Position numbers and translations under genes: made by a program
Notes under the pieces: model-generated
Databases searched by the model: none
The model's input: the letters and a program-made list of their open reading frames with translations, nothing else
Told to the model about the DNA's origin: nothing
Assembly: GCA_002085305.1 (NCBI GenBank)
Contig: NATJ01000073.1
Span: 1-7,857 of the forward strand
Source: Epsilonproteobacteria bacterium 4484_65
Lineage (GTDB): Bacteria > Campylobacterota > Campylobacteria > Campylobacterales > Sulfurovaceae
Direction: 5' to 3'
Length of the DNA: 7,857 nt
Part shown: positions 1-6,500 of the stretch, one piece after another
Layout: each line of letters opens with the position of its first letter
Numbering within the stretch: the stretch's first letter is position 1

Positions 1-129
1 AGAGAGATAGCAGCATCAAAAATATTTGAATATATGGAGATGTTCTATAACTCAAAAAGACGACATAATTATCTTGAATACATGTCTCCTAATAAATTTG
101 GAAGTAGGTGTAATATTGAGGCTTCATAA
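1..129 (+). CDS. IS3-family transposase (OrfB), C-terminal end only
   Basis: This frame is open from the window edge and ends at TAA 127-129, giving 42 residues. It reads REIAASKIFEYMEMFYNSKRR, then HNYLEYMSPNKF. The pattern 'I.eYie.FYN..R.H..L.Y.sP..f' is the typical end of the IS3-family integrase-core transposase. The catalytic DDE residues would lie upstream, outside the window, so activity cannot be judged. OrfB is normally made by programmed -1 frameshifting from OrfA; that region is also outside. The frame runs straight into an IS3-like terminal repeat, which supports the assignment. Family call is confident; exact IS name unknown. Confidence 0.85.
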   Translation, partial: REIAASKIFEYMEMFYNSKRRHNYLEYMSPNKFGSRCNIEAS

Positions 130-138
130 AATTAGGTT

Positions 139-180
139 TTTACTGAATTAGTAAGTGCCTGGCTTATAGGGGTCATTCCA
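139..180 (+). repeat. Probable IS3-type right terminal inverted repeat
   Basis: The segment lies between the transposase stop and the IS boundary and ends in the dinucleotide CA expected of IS3-family tips. The inner part contains TGCCTGGCTTATAGGGGTCA (156-175). The partner left repeat is off the window, so the pairing is inferred from family pattern and not seen. The inner limit is approximate. Confidence 0.6.
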
Positions 181-246
181 GTGATTAAGAGTCACTTTTC
201 TATTTATATTCCTGCCTTACTTTGTCACGCTTACAGCTCTTCTCCT

Positions 247-340
247 GAAAACCTTATAATCTAACATATTTTATAACGTTTATCGCTGTAGCGATGTTTA
301 AAGGTCATAAATATGTTACTCTCCATAGAAAACCTTATAA
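247..340. repeat. Pair of 13-bp direct repeats, GAAAACCTTATAA
   Basis: GAAAACCTTATAA occurs at 247-259 and again at 328-340, 81 bp apart. Each copy is preceded by a CTCC-containing stretch, so the similarity extends imperfectly to the left. On the minus strand each copy reads TTATAAGGTTTTC followed shortly by a GGAGA-like motif, as if a leader region had been duplicated. The function is unknown. Confidence 0.6.
261..308 (-). CDS. Possible 15-residue mini-ORF, doubtful
   Basis: The frame reads MTFKHRYSDKRYKIC then TAG (minus-strand ATG at 306-308). A GGAGAG-like sequence lies about ten bases upstream on the minus strand. The peptide is basic and unknown to me. It could be the start of a decayed gene, since decayed sequences surround it, or simple chance. 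The palindrome at 282-295 falls inside it. No functional claim is made. Confidence 0.15.
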   Translation of the reverse strand: MTFKHRYSDKRYKIC

Positions 341-365
341 AATGTTCTATATAGGAGACTTTATA

Positions 366-449
366 ATGAAAACTGTAAAAGAAACATAAACTCCAAAGAG
401 TTTAAAGAGTTAATGATTTACACTAGAGAGATACAGAGAAGATCCCTCT
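366..449 (+). pseudogene. Possible decayed small gene with a strong ribosome binding site
   Basis: AGGAG at 353-357, eight bases before ATG 366, is one of the best ribosome binding sites in the window, yet the frame stops after MKTVKET (TAA 387-389). A different frame picks up at once with NSKEFKELMIYTREIQRRSL (389-448), which looks coding-like, and ends at TGA 455-457. A start with a good binding site followed by a frame change and a stop suggests a small gene broken by an indel. I do not recognise the family, so this is a weak call. Confidence 0.25.
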
Positions 450-465
450 TAGCATGACATATTGT

Positions 466-690
466 TTAAATCATTTTTATGTACAAACTTCTCTCACAAA
501 TATCAATTTCTATAGTTGCAATAATTGCTTTTTGTGTCCAAATATAATTTTGACTGATTACATTAGTATTGTAGCTAGATGAGGAAAATACTTCTGATTT
601 CTCATCAAAATATTTATTGCCTAAACTAGAATTATATTCTTTAGATAAAAGTGCTAGATTTCCAAGGGCATGTAATGCTCTTTTTTTACT
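466..690 (-). pseudogene. C-terminal remnant of a DUF1524/HNH (GmrSD/DUF262-type) restriction protein
   Basis: The minus-strand frame is open from 711 down to TAA 466-468 but has no start of its own. It includes ALHALGNLALLSKEYNSSLG, then NKYFDEKSEVF, a Ser/Tyr-rich stretch and YIWTQKAIIATIEI. The order 'H.LGNL.LLs..NSslgNk.FdeK....W....I' is the signature of the C-terminal half of DUF1524, an HNH-nuclease-like domain. That domain is found with DUF262 in GmrSD-type modification-dependent restriction enzymes and relatives. Everything N-terminal is missing: the DUF262 NTPase-like domain, if the parent had one, and the first catalytic part of DUF1524. The fragment begins next to the arsC stop, so arsC or its rearrangement probably replaced the rest. 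The upper limit is approximate because the frame overlaps the arsC end. The family call rests on memory of the motif. Confidence 0.6.
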
Positions 691-703
691 ATATACCCAG
701 CAA

Positions 704-1045
704 TCAAAGTTCTAAAACCAGTTGCGGTGGACGTCCAATAATTGCCTTAGTATCTGTAATAATAATTGGTCTTTCAATTAGTTTGTTATGTTTACTCATT
801 GCCTCAATAAGTACCTGTTCATCTTCAATATCTTTTAATCCAAGTTCTTTATAAATTGTCTCTTTTGTACGCATCAAATCTCTTGCTGCAATACCCAACT
901 TTAGTAATACTGATTTAATTTCATCTACACTAGGTGCTTCGTCTAGGTATTTATATATATCTACTTCCTTACCCTGTTCTTCTAAAAGCTTTAAAGCTTC
1001 ACGCGATTTACTGCACCGAGGATTATGCCAGATTTGTATAGCCAT
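704..1045 (-). CDS. arsC: ArsC-family glutaredoxin-dependent arsenate reductase (YfgD-like)
   Basis: This 113-residue cytoplasmic protein has a thioredoxin-like ArsC fold. Family members reduce arsenate to arsenite through a catalytic cysteine with glutathione and glutaredoxin; YfgD-like members are less well characterised. The active site is NPRCSKSR with Cys11. Three arginines match those that bind oxyanion in E. coli ArsC: Arg59 (LMRTKE), Arg92 (IERPII) and Arg105 (IGRPPQ). The length fits the short YfgD-type branch better than plasmid ArsC (about 140). The start is supported by AAAGGAG seven bases upstream. No arsR or arsB is adjacent, so a role in arsenic resistance is not proven by context; a general oxidoreductase or Spx-like role is an alternative. 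It lies behind a TGTACA cluster and a diverged arsC stub, suggesting that it is a replacement copy. The stop abuts a restriction-gene remnant. Confidence 0.9.
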   Translation of the reverse strand: MAIQIWHNPRCSKSREALKLLEEQGKEVDIYKYLDEAPSVDEIKSVLLKLGIAARDLMRTKETIYKELGLKDIEDEQVLIEAMSKHNKLIERPIIITDTKAIIGRPPQLVLEL

Positions 1046-1052
1046 ATTTTAT

Positions 1053-1059
1053 CTCCTTT
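1053..1059 (-). promoter_or_regulatory. Ribosome binding site of arsC
   Basis: The minus strand reads AAAGGAG, seven bases before the arsC ATG. It is a near-consensus site and fixes the start. The arsC stub upstream has a similar but weaker AAAGGA. Confidence 0.8.
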
Positions 1060-1072
1060 GATAATTTAATGA

Positions 1073-1171
1073 TGTACATATTTTTAAAGTTATTTGTACA
1101 TATGATCTAAAAATTGATGTACATTGGGAAAAATAATAAAAGTCCTATATTGCTTAGTTTAACCATGTACA
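1073..1171. promoter_or_regulatory. Cluster of four TGTACA palindromes upstream of arsC (candidate operator array)
   Basis: TGTACA occurs at 1073-1078, 1095-1100, 1118-1123 and 1166-1171. Each copy is followed by T, and three of the four are the full palindrome ATGTACAT. Start-to-start distances are 22, 23 and 48 bp, close to whole multiples of two helical turns, which would place bound dimers on one face of the DNA. The cluster fills the non-coding stretch between the arsC stub and the intact arsC, where the arsC promoter should lie. The regulator is unknown and no regulator gene is visible. A remnant of a repeat or mobile sequence is an alternative. Confidence 0.5.
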
Positions 1172-1172
1172 T

Positions 1173-1232
1173 TTAACAAACAACTAACAGGTGTCGGTAT
1201 CTTGGGTTGTGCCATATGGTTACTTTTGCCAT
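1173..1232 (-). pseudogene. Stub of a second, diverged arsC (first 11 codons)
   Basis: Directly behind rmuC the minus strand carries AAAGGA, then ATG at 1230-1232, and reads MAKVTIWHNPR. This aligns with the start of the intact neighbour, MAIQIWHNPR. After Arg11, exactly where the catalytic Cys should follow, it changes to YRHLLVVC and stops (TAA 1173-1175). The two copies differ at many codon positions (for example GCA/GCT, CAC/CAT, AAC/AAT, CCA/CCT), so this is not a fresh tandem duplication. The simplest account is that the ancestral arsC of the rmuC operon was cut after codon 11 when the segment carrying the present arsC came in. The short match could in principle be chance, but the motif, position, strand and ribosome binding site all agree. 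Confidence 0.65.
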
Positions 1233-1249
1233 GTTTTATCCTTTTGTCT

Positions 1250-2797
1250 TTATTCTGAATCCGGATCTAACTCTTTAGGGATCTTCTTACTTGTTTGGGC
1301 ACCAAGCTCTTTGAGTTGCTGTACTTGTCTAACAAGATTCCCTTTACCATCACTCAGTTTATTTTTTGCCGCAGAAAAACTACCCTGAATACTATCTATC
1401 TGTTTAGATATCTTCATCAGATCTTCAGAAAAACCGACAAATTTATCGTACATTGCTCCTGCTCTTCTGGCTATTTCCTGGGCATTTTGGTTTTGACGTT
1501 CATACTTCCATACATTTTCCACTGCACGCATAGCAACAAGCAGTGTGGTTGGTCCTACAAGGAGTATCTTCTTTTTAAAGGCATTGTCATAAATGCTGCT
1601 GTCATGTTCTAGTGCTACAGCAAGTGCTCCTTCTATAGGCATGAACATAAAGATAAAGTCTAAAGTATTAACCTCTTTGAGTCGCTCATAATTCTTACGA
1701 GAGAGTCCTTCTACATGCAACTTGATAGAGTCTAAGTGCGCTGCTAAATACTCTGCCCTGGTTGATTCATCCTCCGCATTCACAAAACGCTCATACGCAA
1801 GCAGTGAAGTCTTTGCATCGATGATAAGGTCTCTGCTATCAGGAAGGTGCACAATAACATCCGGTCGCAGTATTTCATTATCATCTGTGCGGAGGCTTAC
1901 TTCTCTTTCAAACTCAAAGCCTTTTCGTAAACCGGAAGCTTCAAGTACATGTTCAAGTACCATCTCACCCCAGACACCTTGTGTTTTATTCTCACCTTTC
2001 AGTGCATTGGTAAGGTTAATGGCATCTTTGCTTATCTTTTCATTGAGCTCTTTGAGTGAATTTATCTCATTTCTAAGAACCGCTCTGTCTTGACTCTCCG
2101 TATTATAGGTATCTGCTACCTGCTTTTTAAACTCAGTAATTTGTGTTTGAAGTGGCTTTATCATACTGTCAAGATTTTGTTTAGAAAACTCTGCAAATTT
2201 TTGTGAGTTTCCATCAAAGATCTGTTTTGCCAACTGTTCGAACTCATCTTTGATCTCTTTTTTATGCTCTTGCATCATTTCAAGTCTATTTGAGGCATGT
2301 CTGGTCTCTGTCTCCAACTTGGTAAGTAAACGTGCATTGTTAATACGGTGTTTGCTGTTATCTTCTACCAAATGTTCGTGTCGTTCTTGCAGTACTTTAT
2401 GTTCTTCCTGCAATTTTTTATAGTTATCTTCTGTACTTTCAAGCTTTGTGGTCGTATGGCTATGTTCTTTCTCTAAAGTATTATATTTTGATTGTGTACT
2501 TCGCACCTCTTCTATTTTGGAAGCCAGTTCTTCTTTGGTTTGCATAAACTGCTGTAACTCTTGCTCATTACTTGCATTTTTTATTTTGACTTCCTGCAAC
2601 TCTTTTTCAAGTACATCTATCTTGGTGCTTTTCTCTCTGTCCAGTTCTTTAAAATCCCACAGTTTATCACTTTGTGATTTGACTTTAGTCGAAAATATAA
2701 CGACAATAAGTACGATAACCAATAAAACAACCAATACAATTCCGACAATGATCATCAAGGTTGAATCATTTTGGATCTTCAAAAGCAGCTCTTGCAT
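1250..2797 (-). CDS. rmuC: RmuC-family DNA recombination protein
   Basis: At 515 residues it is a typical RmuC. Residues 14-36 form one hydrophobic membrane anchor, followed by a basic stop-transfer end. Residues 45-200 are a long Glu/Lys-rich coiled coil. The conserved domain spans about 210-485 and includes ALKGENKTQGVWGE (265-278), RPDVIVHLPDSRDLIIDAKT (311-330) and MPIEGALAVALEHD (386-399). Asp313 with the Asp327-Ala-Lys329 pair resembles the PD-(D/E)xK nuclease core proposed for this family. RmuC limits inversions at short inverted repeats and has been linked to genome stability and defence against foreign DNA; its biochemical activity is not settled. It lies one nucleotide after the lolA stop, with an AGAGG ribosome binding site inside the lolA end, so the two are co-transcribed and probably translationally coupled. 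Nothing appears damaged. Confidence 0.93.
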   Translation of the reverse strand: MQELLLKIQNDSTLMIIVGIVLVVLLVIVLIVVIFSTKVKSQSDKLWDFKELDREKSTKIDVLEKELQEVKIKNASNEQELQQFMQTKEELASKIEEVRSTQSKYNTLEKEHSHTTTKLESTEDNYKKLQEEHKVLQERHEHLVEDNSKHRINNARLLTKLETETRHASNRLEMMQEHKKEIKDEFEQLAKQIFDGNSQKFAEFSKQNLDSMIKPLQTQITEFKKQVADTYNTESQDRAVLRNEINSLKELNEKISKDAINLTNALKGENKTQGVWGEMVLEHVLEASGLRKGFEFEREVSLRTDDNEILRPDVIVHLPDSRDLIIDAKTSLLAYERFVNAEDESTRAEYLAAHLDSIKLHVEGLSRKNYERLKEVNTLDFIFMFMPIEGALAVALEHDSSIYDNAFKKKILLVGPTTLLVAMRAVENVWKYERQNQNAQEIARRAGAMYDKFVGFSEDLMKISKQIDSIQGSFSAAKNKLSDGKGNLVRQVQQLKELGAQTSKKIPKELDPDSE

Positions 2798-2798
2798 A

Positions 2799-3323
2799 TT
2801 AACCTCTTATCATGTCATAGTTTTGAGGATAATTACATTTCATACTTTTAGGTGACAGGTTCCCTTGACCGTACCTCATCTTTTTAAATACGATCTGTAC
2901 TTTATTATCTAAGTCATCAAAGTAAGCAATACTGTGAAGTTGTTGTTTGGCATCCACCTGTATCGTATAGTTTATGTTTTCATATTTAGTTACATAGATA
3001 TTTTTACTATGCTCTTTTGCTTTTTTTAAAATTTTGGCAAGGTCAAACCCTTTGTTGATAAGGTAGTTTGAAACTTGTTCCAGATCATGGTCGACTACCA
3101 ACAACTCATAGCCATCGGTACACACCTCTTTTTTAGTAGGCTTAAGATACTCCCACTTTAATAAAGTTTTATTTGAAAAACGTACTTTTCCACTATAGTT
3201 TATGGTTTTTTTCTTCGCATTTGTGATCTTTTGCGTAAAATTTGCTTGAAAATTCTCTGGAAGGTTGATGGATGCTCCAAACAATGCTGAAACGGATAAT
3301 AATCCAATCAATAATAATCTCAT
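2799..3323 (-). CDS. lolA: LolA, periplasmic outer-membrane lipoprotein carrier
   Basis: This 174-residue protein starts with a short signal peptide (MRLLLIGLLSVSALFGA, cleavage likely after Ala17). The mature part has the LolA features LPENFQANFTQKI (21-33), a repeated beta pattern (YSGKVRFSNKTLLKWEY) and YELLVVDHDLEQVSNY in the middle. LolA takes lipoproteins released by the inner-membrane Lol ABC transporter and delivers them to the outer membrane. Its length is slightly short for the family, as is usual in Campylobacterota. The start is supported by AAGGAA a few bases upstream. It is divergent from secA and the LolC/E-type permease, which places carrier and release permease in one locus. 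I recall the same arrangement in Campylobacter and Helicobacter. Two cysteines (in KEVCTDGY and SMKCNYP) could form a periplasmic disulfide. Confidence 0.9.
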   Translation of the reverse strand: MRLLLIGLLSVSALFGASINLPENFQANFTQKITNAKKKTINYSGKVRFSNKTLLKWEYLKPTKKEVCTDGYELLVVDHDLEQVSNYLINKGFDLAKILKKAKEHSKNIYVTKYENINYTIQVDAKQQLHSIAYFDDLDNKVQIVFKKMRYGQGNLSPKSMKCNYPQNYDMIRG

Positions 3324-3534
3324 ATATATTCCTTAATTTGTAAATAAAAATATACCAAAATAGCACTTATTTCGGGGTTATAAATAACATATTATCATAG
3401 AATTGTATAGGAACTGTGGTATTTAAATGATCAAGGCAATATATAGACCATCTGAATAATAAAAATAACTGCTAACGACATATTAATGACTTTTTAGATA
3501 AAATAATCGGAATTTATAAAAGGCAAAAAAAATT
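3324..3534. promoter_or_regulatory. Divergent promoter region between lolA and secA
   Basis: This 211-bp AT-rich spacer must hold promoters for both directions. For lolA, the minus strand has an extended -10-like TGG-TATATT at 3349-3357, which would give a leader of roughly 20 bases. For secA, TAAAAT at 3499-3504 within TAGATAAAATAAT is the best -10-like match. No convincing -35 is seen for either, as is common in Campylobacterota. A ten-codon frame at 3427-3459 (MIKAIYRPSE) shows no sign of being a gene. No structured RNA or SecM-like leader for secA is evident. Confidence 0.45.
3518..3523 (+). promoter_or_regulatory. Ribosome binding site of secA
   Basis: AAAAGG lies 11 bases before ATG 3535. 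The spacing is longer than ideal, but no better site or alternative start exists, and the protein begins as SecA does ([18 protein letters not shown]). Confidence 0.5.
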
Positions 3535-6500
3535 ATGATTAAAAGTATACTCAAAGTTTTTGGCACACAAAATGACAAAATCGTAAAAAGCTATCTCAAA
3601 AAAGTAAAGAATATCAATACACTTGAATCTAACTATGAGAATTTAAGTGACGAAGAGTTACAAGCTGCATTTGCTGCCCTCAAAGAAGAAGTACAAAGTG
3701 GCACAAAAAGTTTGGATGATGTACTCTATGAATCTTTTGCTATTACACGTGAAGCCAGTAAACGTGTACTTGGCTTAAGACACTACGATGTACAGATGGT
3801 CGGAGGTATGGTACTCAACGATGGTGATATTGCAGAGATGAAAACAGGTGAAGGTAAAACACTTGTAGCCACACTTGCAGTTATACTTAACGCAATGACA
3901 GGGAAAGGGGTACATGTTGTTACCGTGAATGACTACCTTGCCAAAAGAGACTCCGAAGAGATGGGTGTACTTTATAGGTTCTTAGGTTACTCTGTCGGAT
4001 GTATCACTGCTGATGTTCATGATGAGATGGAGAGAAAAGCACAATACGAAGCAGATATCACTTATGGTACAAACAACGAGTATGGTTTTGACTACCTTCG
4101 CGACAATATGAAAGTACGTGCTGAAGAAAAAGTACAACGTGAACATAACTATGCTATCGTGGATGAAGTTGACTCCATTCTGATCGATGAGGCACGTACA
4201 CCGCTGATCATCTCCGGTCCAACACAAAGAGACCACAACCACTACGCAAGAGCTGATGAGATAGCAAAAAAGATGGAACGTGGAGAAAAAATAGAAACCA
4301 AAGCAGGCGAAGATGAACAGACCACTGGTGATTTTATTGTAGATGAGAAAAACAGAACGATCGTCATGACAGAAGATGGACTGCTAAAAGCACAAGAGCT
4401 TTTTGAAGTAGAGAACCTCTATAACCTTGAAAATGCGGCTCTTTCTCATCACTTGGATCAAGCACTTAAAGCACACTATATCTTCGAAAAAGATGTTGAT
4501 TATGTCGTACAGAACAATGAGATCATCATCGTCGATGAATTTACGGGAAGACTCTCTGAGGGTCGTAGATACTCTGAAGGATTACACCAGGCACTTGAAG
4601 CCAAAGAAGGTGTAGAGATACAAGAAGAGTCTCAAACACTTGCTGAGATTACATACCAAAACTACTTTAGACTCTATAAAAAGCTTGCAGGTATGACAGG
4701 TACCGCACAAACTGAAGCAACTGAATTTGCACAGATCTATAATTTGGATGTTATCTCCATTCCTACCAATGTACCTATCGCAAGAGATGATAAAAATGAC
4801 CTTATTTATAACACTGAGCGTGAAAAACTGGATGCAGTTGTGAGAAGAGTAAAAGAACTTAATGCCAAAGGGCAGCCTGTTCTCATAGGTACAGCTTCCA
4901 TAGAAAAATCAGAAATGATCGATGCCCGTCTTAAAAAAGAGAAGATCCCTCACAATATGCTGAATGCGAAGAACCATACACAAGAGGCAGAGATCATCAA
5001 AAATGCAGGACAGAAAGGTGCAGTAACTGTTGCTACAAACATGGCTGGTCGTGGAGTTGACATTAAGATCGACGATGAAGTAAGAAGCCTTGGCGGACTT
5101 ATGATACTTGGTACAGAACGTCACGAAAGTCGTCGTATTGATAACCAACTGAGAGGTCGTTCAGGTCGTCAGGGTGATCCGGGTGAAAGTCAATTCTTCC
5201 TTAGCCTTGATGACAACCTTTTACGTATTTTTGGTGGGGAGAAGATCAGAAATATTATGAATAAACTAGGCGTTGAAGAGGGTGAATACATTGATTCCAA
5301 GATCGTAACAAGATCTGTTGAAAAAGCACAGAAAAAAGTGGAAAACCAACATTATGAGTCAAGAAAACATATCTTAGAATATGATGATGTTGCCAACCAC
5401 CAAAGAAAAGCTATCTATAGCTTTAGAAATCAACTTTTAGACTCAGAGTTTGATATTGGGGCGAAGATCAAAGAGAACCGTGCAGAATACATCCAACATC
5501 TTTTAACAGAGTGTGAGATCTATGATGGAATGCCTAAAGAGGATTTCAATGTTGAAAAACTTGCACTACTCATCAAAGAAGAACTTAATGTAGAAGTAGA
5601 TCATCAACACTTTGTAGATAAAGAGGTAGAAGAACTCACCTCCATGATCACTGAGATGATGGAAAACATCTATGAAGAAAAAATGTCTCAGATAGATCCG
5701 GAGCAGAGAACCGAAATAGAACGTATCTTATACCTTCAAGTACTTGACCCACAGTGGAGAGACCACCTCTATGAGATGGATGTACTCAAAACAGGTATCG
5801 GGCTTAGAGGGTACAACCAGAAAGATCCGCTTACTGAGTACAAGCAAGACAGTTTTAAACTTTTTACAGACCTTGTACAGCGCATCAAGTATGAAGCGGT
5901 TAAAGTCCTTCAACTCGTACAGTTTGACTTTACTTCTCCTGAAGAAGAAGAGGCAGCAGTTGAACAGATCAGAGAAGAGTTGGAGAGAAAAAGGTTTATT
6001 GGCATAATGTCCATTCCTGCTAAACTTCCCTCGCCTAATAAGAAGTTTGTTAGGCACATCATTAAACATTATCTCAAATACGACAGAGAGAATCCTTTTA
6101 TCTTCATCTCCGCGCTGCTAGCCTTTTTAGGTATAGCCGCAGGGGTAATGGTGCTGATGATAGCTATGGGAATTATGAACGGTACTCAAAAAGAGTTTAC
6201 CAAAAAACTTTTTGTTATGAACTACCCTCTTACTATACTTCCTCTTGAAGAAAACTCTGTAAATGATAAACTCGTTCAAACACTCTCTCAAAAGTTCCCC
6301 AATTTAAAATTCAGTCCTTACTACACCACTCAAGTCATCACTAAAAATGAGGGTGCAGTGCAGGGTTCATTGCTCTATGGTGTGGATTATAACAAAGAAA
6401 GCAAGATTAATCCTATCTTTGAAAAAGCCAAAGGTGATACAGAGAGTAAATTCAGAGTTGTCGTAGGTGATGCTCTCTCTTATGAGATGAATGCACCTAA

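Larger units (their letters stand above)
1..180 (+). mobile_element. Right end of an IS3-family insertion sequence
   Basis: The transposase stop codon is followed after 51 bp by a sequence ending in GGGGTCATTCCA at 169-180. Read inward from position 180 the end is TGGAATGACCCC, then TATAAGCCAGGCAC. This matches the general style of IS3-family ends, which begin with TG and carry a CCCC block followed by a conserved GxCAC-like segment. I place the element boundary at 180 from the terminal CA. The 3-5 bp starting with GTGAT just outside may be the target duplication, but the left end is outside the window, so this cannot be tested. Confidence 0.75.
181..465. other. Gene-poor AT-rich spacer with scattered remnants
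   Basis: No frame of useful length is open on either strand. It holds a perfect 13-bp direct repeat, a small palindrome ATCGCT-GT-AGCGAT at 282-295, and two divergent mini-ORFs with ribosome-binding-site-like sequences (minus strand 261-308; plus strand 366-389). The content fits decayed accessory DNA between an IS element and the restriction-gene remnant. I see no tRNA, rRNA or clear terminator in it. Confidence 0.6.

Noticed and set aside
282..295. Palindrome ATCGCT-GT-AGCGAT as a terminator or attachment site
   Set aside because: The stem is short, no T-run follows and no integrase gene is nearby; it is kept only as a note in the spacer entry.
651..854. 67-residue plus-strand open frame
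   Set aside because: It lies antisense over the well-supported arsC gene and the restriction remnant; its Ser/Ile-rich translation is a shadow.
1722..2093. 123-residue plus-strand open frame within rmuC
   Set aside because: It is antisense to the conserved RmuC domain; it has no ribosome binding site and a Ser-rich shadow composition.
2448..2855. 135-residue plus-strand open frame across the rmuC start and lolA end
   Set aside because: It is antisense to the coiled-coil and membrane anchor of RmuC; its Cys/Ser/Leu-rich translation is typical of a reverse-strand shadow.
3427..3459. Ten-codon frame MIKAIYRPSE in the secA leader
   Set aside because: There is no well-spaced ribosome binding site, no stalling-peptide features and no structured RNA around it.
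5744..6007. Whole 87-residue frame ending at the fusion joint as a separate gene
   Set aside because: Only its last six codons resemble a SecA end; the rest overlaps the conserved SecA helical domain in another frame.
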